Shown here in pieces: positions 1 through 9,461 of a DNA stretch of 53,810 bases. Positions within the stretch are counted from its first letter, which is position 1, and each line of letters starts with the position of its first letter. Made by a program: the position numbers and the translations under genes. The notes below the pieces were generated by a model. That model searched no databases. It saw only the letters and a program-made list of their open reading frames with translations, and was not told the origin of the DNA. Source of the stretch: DATLFP01 sp035540955 (GTDB lineage: Bacteria > Actinomycetota > Acidimicrobiia > Acidimicrobiales > CADCSY01); the NCBI GenBank assembly GCA_035540955.1, contig DATLFP010000073.1:1-53810 (forward strand), in the 5' to 3' direction.

Positions 1-88
1 GGTCTGGAAACCGGGTCTCTAGTCTTCGCGCCGCGCGGCCGGCTGACGCGCCGCGCGGCGCGAAGACTAGAGACCCGGTTTCCAGACC
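1..88. repeat. Perfect 39-bp fold-back at contig edge
   Basis: Bases 1-39 are the exact reverse complement of 50-88, leaving a 10-nt loop. The outer 22 bases of the right arm encode the last residues and TAG stop of the DUF2269 gene, so a coding end is mirrored. The symmetry runs exactly to base 1. A chimeric fold-back at a contig end is the simplest reading. The GC-rich inner part alone (about 24-39/50-65) could be a real terminator hairpin for the minus-strand gene. Confidence 0.9.
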
Positions 89-528
89 ATCAGGACGATG
101 ATGGCCAGGGCGATGAGGTTGAGGGTCATCCCGCCAGCACCCAGCTTCTTCTCGAGCGACGCCGTCTCGTCGTTGGGCGGGCCGGCGGCCATGAGCTCGT
201 TCATCCGCCGGGCGCTCGGGATCTGGATGGCATGGCTGATGCCGAGAGCGACGACGTAGAGGGCGATCGACAGCCACACCCAGGTCTGGTCCCAGTCCCA
301 GAAGTCGTGGTCGATCACCATCAGGATGCCGGTGACGGGGATGGCGTAGATGAAGTACTCGGCCACCTTTGACACGTCGTAGTTGGCCCGCCCGATCGCC
401 ACGCCGCCGTTCGGCCCCGCCGCCTTCGCCTTGGCCCCGTAGATCCCGTTCAGCGAGACCGTGCCGATGCCGACGACGATGGTGACGATGTGGATGATCT
501 TGAGCACCGCGTAGTAGCCGAAGTCCAT
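67..528 (-). CDS. DUF2269-type integral membrane protein
   Basis: This 153-residue protein is built of about four hydrophobic helices (roughly residues 8-28, 58-75, 83-103 and 133-150). It begins MDFGYYAVLKIIHIVTIVVG, with the helix-1 histidine that is usual in DUF2269 proteins. No enzymatic function is known for the family. The ATG at 526-528 gives a full-length product. The TAG stop lies inside the edge fold-back, so the last residues depend on correct assembly there. It is upstream-facing relative to fumC on the same strand but separated by 79 nt of unremarkable sequence. Confidence 0.75.
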   Translation of the reverse strand: MDFGYYAVLKIIHIVTIVVGIGTVSLNGIYGAKAKAAGPNGGVAIGRANYDVSKVAEYFIYAIPVTGILMVIDHDFWDWDQTWVWLSIALYVVALGISHAIQIPSARRMNELMAAGPPNDETASLEKKLGAGGMTLNLIALAIIVLMVWKPGL

Positions 529-607
529 GACCGGGAGTGCTACCGAGTCGGCACCCCGCAGGCAAGGATCCGAACCCGGCAGATGGGCTGAAACCGGCCC
601 CAGTCGG

Positions 608-2005
608 CTACTTGACGATCCCGCCCTTGGTGAGGGCGAGGACGTCGAGCGCCCGGTCGAGCTCCTCGGCGGTCATCCACTTGCGCTTCAGCACCAGCTC
701 GCGGATCGACTTGCCGGTCTTGGTCGACTCCTTGATCACCTCGGCCGCGCGTTCGTAGCCGATGTAGGGGTTGAGCGACGTGCCGATCGACGGTGAGGAC
801 TCTGCGTACGCCTTGCAGATGTCCTCGTTGGCCTCGATGCCGTCGATGCACGTGTCGGCGAACACGACGCTCACGTTGGCCAGCAGCCGGATCGACTCGA
901 GGAGGTTGCGGGCGATCACCGGCAGCATCACGTTGAGCTCGAAGTTGCCGGCGGCCCCGCCGAACGCGACCGCGGCGTCGTTGCCGATCACCTGGGCCAC
1001 CACCTGGCTCACCGCCTCGGGGATGACGGGGTTGACCTTGCCGGGCATGATCGAGCTCCCCGGTTGCAGGTCGGGGATCCGGATCTCCCGCAGGCCCGTC
1101 CGCGGTCCCGAGCCCATCCACCGGATGTCGGTGGCGCACTTGTAGAGCGACACGGCGATCGTCCGCAGCTGCCCGGAGCACTCGACGAGCGCGTCGCGCG
1201 ACGCCTGCGCCTCGAAGTGGTCGCGCGCCTCGGTGAGCGGCACACCGGTCATCTCCGCGAGGAGGGCGATGGCAGCGGGGGCGAACCGCTTGGGCGCGTT
1301 GATCCCGGTCCCCACGGCGGTGCCACCGAGGGGCAGCTCGCACACCCGGGGCAGCGTCGCCCGCAAGCGCTCGATGCCGAGCTCGACCGACTGCGCGTAG
1401 CCGCCGAACTCCTGGCCGAGGGTGACCGGCGTGGCGTCCATGAGGTGGGTGCGTCCCGACTTCACCACCTTCTTGAAGGCCCGCTGCTTCTTGCGCAGCG
1501 ACGCGGCGAGGTGCTCCAGCGCCGGAATCAGCTCGTCGGTGATCGTGACGGCCGCCGCCACGTGGATCGCCGAGGGGAACACGTCGTTCGACGACTGCGA
1601 CGCGTTCACGTGATCGTTGGGGTGGACCTTGTCGCCCAGCTTCTCGCTGGCGAGGTTGGCGAGCACCTCGTTGATGTTCGTGTTCGACGACGTGCCCGAG
1701 CCGGTCTGGTACACGTCGACGGGGAAGTGGTCGTCCCACCGACCGTCGGCCACCTCCTCAGCGGCGGCGAAGATGGCGTCGGCGACCCGCTTGTCGATGA
1801 CCTTGAGCTTGGCGTTGGACCGGGCCGCCGCCCCCTTGATCTGGGCGAGCGCGGCGATGAGGGCGCGGTCGATCGTGAGGCCCGAGATCGGGAAGTTCTC
1901 GACCGCCCGCTGGGCGCTGGCACCCCACCGCGCGCCGGCCGGAACCCGGACCTCGCCCATGGTGTCGTGCTCGATGCGGTACTCGCCCTCGCCCGTCTTG
2001 GCCAT
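608..2005 (-). CDS. fumC: Class II fumarate hydratase
   Basis: Predicted to interconvert fumarate and L-malate in the TCA cycle, in the cytosol, as a homotetramer. The 465-residue length is normal for FumC. Visible family blocks are TGSGTSSNTNINEVLA near residues 100-115, the HPNDHVN-SQSSNDVFP block near 130-145, and the fumarase/aspartase signature GSSIMPGKVNP near 318. Aspartase is the main alternative within the superfamily, but overall spacing fits class II fumarase. The ATG at 2003-2005 is preceded by TACCGT seven bases upstream, which fits a leaderless transcript. There is no Shine-Dalgarno sequence. Confidence 0.93.
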   Translation of the reverse strand: MAKTGEGEYRIEHDTMGEVRVPAGARWGASAQRAVENFPISGLTIDRALIAALAQIKGAAARSNAKLKVIDKRVADAIFAAAEEVADGRWDDHFPVDVYQTGSGTSSNTNINEVLANLASEKLGDKVHPNDHVNASQSSNDVFPSAIHVAAAVTITDELIPALEHLAASLRKKQRAFKKVVKSGRTHLMDATPVTLGQEFGGYAQSVELGIERLRATLPRVCELPLGGTAVGTGINAPKRFAPAAIALLAEMTGVPLTEARDHFEAQASRDALVECSGQLRTIAVSLYKCATDIRWMGSGPRTGLREIRIPDLQPGSSIMPGKVNPVIPEAVSQVVAQVIGNDAAVAFGGAAGNFELNVMLPVIARNLLESIRLLANVSVVFADTCIDGIEANEDICKAYAESSPSIGTSLNPYIGYERAAEVIKESTKTGKSIRELVLKRKWMTAEELDRALDVLALTKGGIVK

Positions 2006-2012
2006 GGTCCCG

Positions 2013-2018
2013 ACGGTA
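2013..2018 (-). promoter_or_regulatory. -10-like TACCGT before fumC
   Basis: On the minus strand TACCGT ends 7 nt before the fumC ATG, and no ribosome-binding site intervenes. This spacing puts transcription initiation at or next to the start codon. The same arrangement recurs at several other genes in the window, which supports it. Confidence 0.5.
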
Positions 2019-2072
2019 GGACGCGGCGTCGACCCACGAGAAGTCGCCCCGCCACCCAGACCGCCGGGGGGA

Positions 2073-3608
<1,536 letters not shown>

Positions 3609-3643
3609 GTCTCCCCCTTGGTTCCGTTCACGGGACTCAACAG

Positions 3644-4414
3644 CTAGCGGGCGGTCCAGCCGCCGTCGACGGCGAGGACCGAGCCGGTCGTATAGGTGGA
3701 CGCGTCCGAGGCCAGGTACAGGAGGGCGCCGTCGAGCTCGGCCAGCTCGCCGGGACGGCCCATCGGCGTGTTGCGCCGTATGAAGGTCCGGCCCGACTCG
3801 TCGTCGAACATCTCCTGTGTCATCTCGCTCAGAAACCAGCCGGGCGCGATGGCGTTGACACGGACACCGCGCCGGGCCCACTGCACCGCCAGCTCCCGCG
3901 TCATGTTGACGACGGCGCCCTTGGACGCCGCGTAGCTGATCTGTGGGATCTGGCCACTCGCCACCAACCCGAGGATCGACGCCACGTTGACGATCACTCC
4001 CGAGCCCTGCTCGAGCATCGTGCGGCCGAAGAGCTGGCTGAGGTGGAACACCGCCGTCTGGTTCACCTCGATCACCTGCGACCAGTGCTCCAGTGACTCG
4101 TCCTCGGCCGGATACGGGTACCCGATGCCGGCGTTGTTCACCAAGATGTCGACCCGGCCCGCCCGCTCGACCGCGAGGTCGACGAGCCGGACGCGCTCCT
4201 CGGCCGTGGACACATCGGCGGCGATGGGGATGACGCGGTCGCCGAGCTCGGCCGCCAGCGCGTCGAGGCGGGACCCCCGGCGGGCGGCGACGACGACGGC
4301 GGCCCCCGCATCATGAACGACGCGCGCGAACCGCTCGCCGATGCCCGACGACGCGCCAGTGACGACCGCGACCCTGCCGTCGAGACGGAAGAGGGCCGGC
4401 AGGTCGAGGCTCAC
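3644..4414 (-). CDS. SDR family oxidoreductase
   Basis: This 256-residue classical short-chain dehydrogenase has the Rossmann cofactor motif TGASSGIGE near residue 18, the NNAG block, catalytic Ser in VASILG and the YAASK catalytic Tyr/Lys pair near residue 162. It is a cytosolic NAD(P)(H)-dependent enzyme of unknown substrate. The open frame continues upstream into sequence opposite the GGDEF gene. The GTG at 4414 is preferred because the protein then begins just before the fold and TACGAT lies 8 nt upstream as in other leaderless genes here. Likely co-transcribed with the downstream acyl-CoA ligase. Confidence 0.88.
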   Translation of the reverse strand: MSLDLPALFRLDGRVAVVTGASSGIGERFARVVHDAGAAVVVAARRGSRLDALAAELGDRVIPIAADVSTAEERVRLVDLAVERAGRVDILVNNAGIGYPYPAEDESLEHWSQVIEVNQTAVFHLSQLFGRTMLEQGSGVIVNVASILGLVASGQIPQISYAASKGAVVNMTRELAVQWARRGVRVNAIAPGWFLSEMTQEMFDDESGRTFIRRNTPMGRPGELAELDGALLYLASDASTYTTGSVLAVDGGWTAR

Positions 4415-6607
4415 GGGCCCGCATCGTATGGCGCAGGCAGGTGGCGACGGTCCGACGCCGTGCTGCTCGGCCCCTTCGGGCTCTCGATCACGCTGTGGGC
4501 GTTCACCCTGGCCGGCCGCGACGGACTCACCGTCCTCGAGACCGTCGGCGCCGTCGCGCTCGCCACGGGCTCGACGGCGGTCGTCTCCGTGCTGCTGCAG
4601 CGGGACCGGCGCCGCGCGGCCGCCCGCGCCGAGGAGCTGCACGAGCGGGCGACCCGCAGCGAGATCCTCTTCGCGTCCTCGCCCGATCCGATGTGGGTGT
4701 GGGATGTCGAGTCGCTGCGCGTCGTCGAGGTGAACGACGCCGCGACACGGGTCTTCGGGTGGAGCCGCGACGAGCTGCTGCGGATGACCCTGCCCGAGCT
4801 GCAGATGGACGCCAACCCCCGGCAGCTCCGGAGCATCGCCTACGAGGGTGAGTGGAACCACCGCCGCCGCGACGGCACGTCGGTCCCCACCGTGGTCGCC
4901 ACCAGCCCCGTGCTCCACCAGGGCCGGCCGGCGCGGCTGTCGCTCGTCCACGACCTCACCGCTCAGCACGATCGCGACGCCCGCACCCGGGCCATCGTCG
5001 ACCACGCCGCCGACGCCATCCTCACCATCGACCTCGACGGGCGGATCGAGTCGGTGAACCCCGCCGCCGAGCGGATGTTCGGCTTCGACGGCGCCGACCT
5101 CGTCGGCTCGGCGGTCTCGAACCTGATGAAGGCGGCCGATGGCGGGCCGCTCGACGGCCCACTGCCCGGACTCTCCCGCGAGGTCGTGGGCATCCGCGCT
5201 GGCGGAGAGACGTTCCCGCTCGAGCTCGCGGTGCGCGAGGTCTCCCTGGGTGACCGGACGGTGTCGACCGTCATCGCTCGGGACATCACCGAGCGCAAGG
5301 CGCTCGAGAACCGCTTGACCTCACAGGCGACGCACGACTCGCTCACCGGGCTGCCCAACCGCCTGCTCCTCATCGATCGACTCATCCACGCGCTCTCCCG
5401 CGCCGAGCGAACCGGGCGGTCGCTGGCCGTCCTGTTCTGCGATCTCGATCGGTTCAAGGTCGTCAACGACAGCCTCGGGCACACCGTGGGCGACGCCCTC
5501 CTGTTCGAGACCGCACGCCGGTTCCGGACCGCGGTGCGCACCGGCGACACCGTCGCCCGGTTCGGCGGCGACGAGTTCGTGGTCCTCGTCGAGAACCTGG
5601 CCGACGACACCGACGCCGTCCGCGTCGCCGAGCAGCTCACGCGATCGCTCGATGAGGTGATCCGGATCGGTTCGCACGAGCTCCACGTGACGGCCAGCAT
5701 CGGCATCGCCGTCGGCCGCCCGGGGCGCGACGACGCCGAAGCGCTCGTGCGCGACGCCGACGTGGCCATGTACCGGGCGAAGAGCGGTGGGCGCGCCCGC
5801 TACGAGCTGTTCGACGCCGACCTCCGACGCCAGGCCGTGGAGCGCCTGGAGATCGAAGGTGCCCTGCGCGCCGGCCTCGAGCACGCCGAGTTCGTCGTCC
5901 ACTACCAGCCGGAGATCGACATCATCACCGGCGTCGTCGTCGGGGTCGAGGCCCTCGTGCGCTGGGAGCGGCCCGGCGACGCACCCCGCAGCCCCATCTC
6001 GTTCCTCCCGGTCGCCGAGGAGACGGGCCTGATCGTGCCGCTCGGGCAGGAGGTGCTGCAGCAGGCGTGCGCCCAGGCCCGGCGGTGGCACGCCGAGCTC
6101 GGCCCTCGGGCGCCGACGATGTGGGTCAACGTGTCGGCCCGCCAGCTCGCCTCGCTCGACCTCATCCACATGGTCGAGGAGGCGGTGCGAACCCTGCCGA
6201 CGCCCGCCGCTCTCGGCCTGGAGATCACCGAGACCGACATCGTCCCCGACGACGATCTCAGCCGCCGGACCATGGACGCCCTCGTGGACATCGGCGTGAA
6301 GCTCGCCATCGACGACTTCGGCACCGGCTTCGCGTCGCTCTCCTACCTGTGGCGGTTCCCGGCTCACGTCGTGAAGATCGATCAGTCGTTCGTGCGCCGC
6401 ATGGAGGACGACCGCGAGGCGACCGTGCTGGTGAAGGCGATGATCGAGATGGCCCACTCGCTCGGCAAGTCGATCGTGGCCGAAGGGGTGGAGACCGACG
6501 CCCAGCTCGCCCGCCTCAAGGCCTTGGGCGCCGACACCGCTCAGGGCTACCTCCTCGGGCGGCCCCAGCCCGCGGCCGAGATCGACGCCCTCCTGCAGCG
6601 GGCCTGA
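4313..6607 (+). CDS. PAS-PAS-GGDEF-EAL c-di-GMP signalling protein
   Basis: Predicted membrane-anchored bifunctional diguanylate cyclase/phosphodiesterase. Numbered from the ATG at 4313 (764 aa): two hydrophobic segments at about 50-95, PAS domains at about 115-225 and 230-325, GGDEF at about 335-500 and EAL at about 510-755. The active-site GGDEF is intact, and an RTGD inhibitory site lies five residues before it. The EAL domain keeps EALVRW, DDFGTG, the VVKID lysine and EGVET, so both halves look competent. The first 100 bases run antisense over the SDR start. GTG at 4460 is an alternative start giving 715 aa. The sensed signal is unknown. Confidence 0.92.
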   Translation: MNDAREPLADARRRASDDRDPAVETEEGRQVEAHGPASYGAGRWRRSDAVLLGPFGLSITLWAFTLAGRDGLTVLETVGAVALATGSTAVVSVLLQRDRRRAAARAEELHERATRSEILFASSPDPMWVWDVESLRVVEVNDAATRVFGWSRDELLRMTLPELQMDANPRQLRSIAYEGEWNHRRRDGTSVPTVVATSPVLHQGRPARLSLVHDLTAQHDRDARTRAIVDHAADAILTIDLDGRIESVNPAAERMFGFDGADLVGSAVSNLMKAADGGPLDGPLPGLSREVVGIRAGGETFPLELAVREVSLGDRTVSTVIARDITERKALENRLTSQATHDSLTGLPNRLLLIDRLIHALSRAERTGRSLAVLFCDLDRFKVVNDSLGHTVGDALLFETARRFRTAVRTGDTVARFGGDEFVVLVENLADDTDAVRVAEQLTRSLDEVIRIGSHELHVTASIGIAVGRPGRDDAEALVRDADVAMYRAKSGGRARYELFDADLRRQAVERLEIEGALRAGLEHAEFVVHYQPEIDIITGVVVGVEALVRWERPGDAPRSPISFLPVAEETGLIVPLGQEVLQQACAQARRWHAELGPRAPTMWVNVSARQLASLDLIHMVEEAVRTLPTPAALGLEITETDIVPDDDLSRRTMDALVDIGVKLAIDDFGTGFASLSYLWRFPAHVVKIDQSFVRRMEDDREATVLVKAMIEMAHSLGKSIVAEGVETDAQLARLKALGADTAQGYLLGRPQPAAEIDALLQRA
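4423..4428 (-). promoter_or_regulatory. -10-like TACGAT before the SDR gene
   Basis: TACGAT on the minus strand ends 8 nt before the GTG start of the SDR gene. No Shine-Dalgarno sequence is present, so leaderless initiation is likely. It overlaps the 5' part of the divergent GGDEF/EAL reading frame, which argues that the latter may start further downstream. Confidence 0.4.
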
Positions 6608-6639
6608 CCGGCCGCCGCCCGAACGGGCAGGATGGCGAT

Positions 6640-7557
6640 GTGAAGGTGCGGATCGGCTTCTCGCTGGGGACCGCGGGCATGGGCACCGACGGGGTCGACG
6701 GGTTCGGGGCGCTGGTCGACGACCTCGAGCGCCTCGGCTTCGACTCGCTGTGGCTCAGCGAGCGCATCACCGGTCCCGCCCCTGACCCCTTGCCGGCGCT
6801 GGCCTTCGCGGCCGGGCGCACGACCCGGCTGAAGCTGGGCACCAGCGTCCTCGTGGTCCCCGGTCGCAACCCGATGCTCCTCGCCAAGGAGCTCGCCACG
6901 GTCGACCGACTGTCGAACGGCCGGCTCCTGCCCGCCGTCGGGCTCGGCGCGCCCGACCCGATGGAGCACCAGGCGTTCGGGGTGCAGCGCGAGGAGCGGG
7001 CGGCGCTCTTCGACGAGGTGCTGCCGCTGCTGCGCCGTCTCTGGACCGAGGAGGCCGTCGACCACGACGGTCCCCGCTACCAGCTGAAGGCGGCGACCGT
7101 CCTCCCCCGTCCGGTGCAGCAGCCCATCGACGTGTGGCTCGGCGGCCTGGCCCCCTCGGAGCTGCGGCGGGTCGGCCGACTCGGCGACGGCTGGTTGCCG
7201 AGCTTCGTGACCCCTGACGACGTGGTCGAGAAGCGACCCGTCGTCGAGGCGGCGGCGGCCGCCGCCGGACGGGAGATGGACCCGGAACACTGGGGCGCGC
7301 TGCTCATCTACGGCCCGCCGGCGAGCGGGACCGGCAACGGCCTGGACGACCGGTTGGCGGCGGTCATCGAGCGCCGGCGGCCAGGCCTCGATCCGGCCGA
7401 GCTCGTGCCGTCGGGCCACGACGCGCTGCGCATCCAGTGCGAGCGGTTCATCGAGCGCGGTTTCTCGAAGCTGGTCGTGCTCCCGGCGTTCCCGGTGACG
7501 AGCTACGCCGAGGAACTCGAGCTCCTCGCCGCGACCGTGCTGCCCCTCACCACCTGA
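6640..7557 (+). CDS. LLM-class F420-dependent oxidoreductase
   Basis: This 305-residue TIM-barrel protein of the bacterial luciferase-like superfamily probably uses coenzyme F420 or flavin. Typical blocks are LGFDSLWLSERI near residue 35, LKLGTSVLVVPGRNP near 72, and DRLSNGRLLPAVGLG near 96. GTG at 6640 was chosen because GGCAGGA sits 7 nt upstream. An in-frame upstream extension would overlap the GGDEF/EAL gene. Gap to that gene is 32 nt, so co-transcription is possible. Substrate unknown. It converges on the TetR gene with only 10 nt between stops. Confidence 0.88.
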   Translation: MKVRIGFSLGTAGMGTDGVDGFGALVDDLERLGFDSLWLSERITGPAPDPLPALAFAAGRTTRLKLGTSVLVVPGRNPMLLAKELATVDRLSNGRLLPAVGLGAPDPMEHQAFGVQREERAALFDEVLPLLRRLWTEEAVDHDGPRYQLKAATVLPRPVQQPIDVWLGGLAPSELRRVGRLGDGWLPSFVTPDDVVEKRPVVEAAAAAAGREMDPEHWGALLIYGPPASGTGNGLDDRLAAVIERRRPGLDPAELVPSGHDALRIQCERFIERGFSKLVVLPAFPVTSYAEELELLAATVLPLTT

Positions 7558-7567
7558 GCTGCGCTCG

Positions 7568-8152
7568 TTACTGCCAGGCGGCGACCATCGCCCGCATCCC
7601 GCGGGCGGCCGACTCGAGGAAGGCGTCGTCGTCGGCGGGGTCGCCGTGGTCGAGCCACCCGAGCACGAGGACGACGAGCGAGTCGATGAGGGCCTCCGGC
7701 GCCCACCGGGCGAGGGTCGGTCGGGTGGCGAAGGAGGCCGCCAGCGACGCGGCAGCGACGTCGACGGCCCGCTGGCGGAACGCCCGGGCGTAGTCGGCGA
7801 ACTGGGGCTCCCGGGCGGCATGGCGCCAGAGGAGCACGAAGGCGTCGGGCAGCTCGCGGGCCACGGTGAGGTAGGTGCGCACGCCGAGGGTCTGGGTGCC
7901 GCCCTGGAGGTTCTCGAGGAACACCTCGACCTGGCGGTTCGACACCTGCTCGAGCACGGCGCGGTACAGGTCCTCCTTGGAGTCGAAGTGCCGGTACACG
8001 ATCAGCTTCGTGATGCCGGATGCGGCCGCGACGTCCTCCATCGAGGTGGCCGCGAACCCGGAGCGGGCGAAGGCGGCGGCTGCCCCCCGGAGGATGGCAG
8101 CGGCGCGGTCCTCCCGGTTGAGCAGGGTGCGCACGGGTGTGACCGACATCAC
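7568..8152 (-). CDS. TetR family transcriptional regulator
   Basis: This 194-residue repressor has an N-terminal helix-turn-helix (SMEDVAAASGITKLIVYRHF, about residues 37-56) and a divergent ligand-binding C-terminal part. It is transcribed away from the ferritin-like/LLM/SDR cluster at 8243-12468, and a perfect 7-bp-arm dyad lies in the shared intergenic region. The natural inference is autorepression plus control of that cluster by a small-molecule or acyl-CoA ligand. The start is ATG at 8152, with another ATG one codon later. Confidence 0.9.
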   Translation of the reverse strand: MMSVTPVRTLLNREDRAAAILRGAAAAFARSGFAATSMEDVAAASGITKLIVYRHFDSKEDLYRAVLEQVSNRQVEVFLENLQGGTQTLGVRTYLTVARELPDAFVLLWRHAAREPQFADYARAFRQRAVDVAAASLAASFATRPTLARWAPEALIDSLVVLVLGWLDHGDPADDDAFLESAARGMRAMVAAWQ

Positions 8153-8182
8153 TCTCCCGGCGGTCGTCCTGGGCTGGCCTGG

Positions 8183-8202
8183 TGTATACGCACGAGTATA
8201 CA
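8183..8202. promoter_or_regulatory. TetR operator dyad TGTATAC-n6-GTATACA
   Basis: A perfect inverted repeat with 7-bp arms (8183-8189 and 8196-8202) and a 6-nt spacer lies between the divergent TetR gene and the ferritin-like gene. It is AT-rich in a very GC-rich background, and TATAC-type -10 elements for both directions could overlap it. Size and symmetry fit a TetR dimer site. Confidence 0.8.
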
Positions 8203-8242
8203 GTTTGCGTTGACGCTGCCGTCAGAAGCCAAGGGGGGTCGG

Positions 8243-9331
8243 ATGACGACCATGCAGACCGAGTTCACCGAGCAGGAGCTCCTGCTCGACGCGGCCGTGG
8301 ACGAGCCGCTCGTCGCGCGGCTCGCGAGCGGCACCGTGCGGTGCCACGGCGGCTTCGACGCCGACGGCGGCTACGTGTCGCCCCGCATGCGGTTCCGCGG
8401 CCCGGCCATCGTCGCCTGGCAGGAGAAGCACCGCGAGGAGTTCGGCGCCGACCCCATGGACATCCCGCTCGAGACGTGGCCGGCGCACTACCCGTCGGTC
8501 GAGCAGGCGCGCTACCTCATCGACCACGGCGTGCCCGAGCCCCTGATGGCCACGCTCACCCGCATCGGCACCGTCGAGGGATTCGGCGCCAACATCCGGC
8601 TCCTCAAGCCGACGAACATGCAGCGCTTCTTCGACGAGTCGATCAAGGGCACCGCCGTCGACCACCTCGGCGGGGGGCTGTTCGAGGCCCACGGGCGCGA
8701 CGAGGCCGGGTGGGAGGAGGAGGCCGGGCACCGGGACATGTGGTTCGCGGCGCGCGACATCGCCTTCGAGGGCCGCCAGGCCGAGATCGACATCGAGGCG
8801 ATGCTCGCCCGCATGGGCTTCGGCCAGCAGGGCCAGCAGGCGGCGCGGGTCCTCCCCGACGACATCGACCCCGGGCTCGAGCAGATCGTGTCGCTCATGA
8901 CCCGCGTCCTGTTCATCGAGATCAGCGCGTTCCACACCTTCCGCTGGGCCGAGGCGTGGTTGAGCGACGACGACCTCGTCGCCGGCGACGGCGAGGCCGC
9001 CGACCTCGTCTCCTACATCCGGGCCGATGAGACGCCGCACGTCGGCTATCTCAAGACCGCGCTCACCGAGATGCGGGACCGGACCTGGATCGGCGAGTCG
9101 GGCGCCAAGTACAAGGGCACCGAGATGATCGACCTCATCTGGGACAAGGCCCTGAGCCAGTCGCTGGTCGGCAACCGCAAGCAGTCCCTCACCACCATCA
9201 AGGGTGAGGTGCGGCACTGGTGCGAGCAGCGGCCGAACGGCGCCGCGATCATCGAGGGCTTCGACGCCCTCGGCGATCCGCTCGCCGACCTCGTCGACGC
9301 CGAGGCGGAGTCCGGCCCCGCCACGTATTGA
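8243..9331 (+). CDS. Ferritin-like (possible di-iron) protein
   Basis: The 362-residue protein begins at ATG 8243 behind a strong AAGGGGGG site. I do not recognise a named family with certainty. The helical part carries Glu/His pairs typical of di-iron four-helix bundles: FEAH and HRDMWFAARDIAFE near residues 145-175, FIEISAFHTF near 226-236 and DETPHVGY near 263-270. It is first in a TetR-controlled set with two F420-type oxidoreductases and an SDR, so an oxygenase or desaturase-like role on the same substrate is a reasonable inference. Another metal-free ferritin-like fold is possible. Confidence 0.7.
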   Translation: MTTMQTEFTEQELLLDAAVDEPLVARLASGTVRCHGGFDADGGYVSPRMRFRGPAIVAWQEKHREEFGADPMDIPLETWPAHYPSVEQARYLIDHGVPEPLMATLTRIGTVEGFGANIRLLKPTNMQRFFDESIKGTAVDHLGGGLFEAHGRDEAGWEEEAGHRDMWFAARDIAFEGRQAEIDIEAMLARMGFGQQGQQAARVLPDDIDPGLEQIVSLMTRVLFIEISAFHTFRWAEAWLSDDDLVAGDGEAADLVSYIRADETPHVGYLKTALTEMRDRTWIGESGAKYKGTEMIDLIWDKALSQSLVGNRKQSLTTIKGEVRHWCEQRPNGAAIIEGFDALGDPLADLVDAEAESGPATY

Positions 9332-9358
9332 TGGTCTCGCGCGTGCTGATGGTCTCGC
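9329..9358 (+). repeat. Duplicated motif TGATGGTCTCGC at a stop codon
   Basis: TGATGGTCTCGC occurs at 9329-9340, where its TGA is the stop of the ferritin-like gene, and again at 9347-9358. A 19-nt segment (9340-9358) recurs with one mismatch at 26795-26813 on the other strand, again fused to a stop codon. Confidence 0.7.
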
Positions 9359-9365
9359 ACCGCGA

Positions 9366-9425
9366 GCTCTCTCGACTGCCCGACTTGCGTCGGGCGCTCT
9401 CTCGACTGCCCGACTGCCGTCGGGC
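9366..9425 (+). repeat. Two tandem 30-bp hairpin repeats
   Basis: Units 9366-9395 and 9396-9425 are identical at 28 of 30 positions. Each contains a perfect 7-bp stem GCCCGAC/GTCGGGC with a 4-nt loop (9378-9395 and 9408-9425). They lie between the ferritin-like gene and the next oxidoreductase and probably act on mRNA stability or readthrough; the function is inferred. Confidence 0.8.
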
Positions 9426-9461
9426 GATGGTCTGTCTCACTTCTCCCGGAGGTCTCATCCC

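Noticed and set aside
1..66. A telomere-like or transposon terminal inverted repeat
   Set aside because: The mirrored sequence includes coding bases of the DUF2269 gene and ends exactly at base 1. No transposase or partner copy is present.
540..1739. Long Arg/Pro-rich open frames antisense or out of phase with clear genes throughout the window
   Set aside because: They are composition shadows of high-GC coding sequence, lack recognisable domains and overlap well-supported genes.
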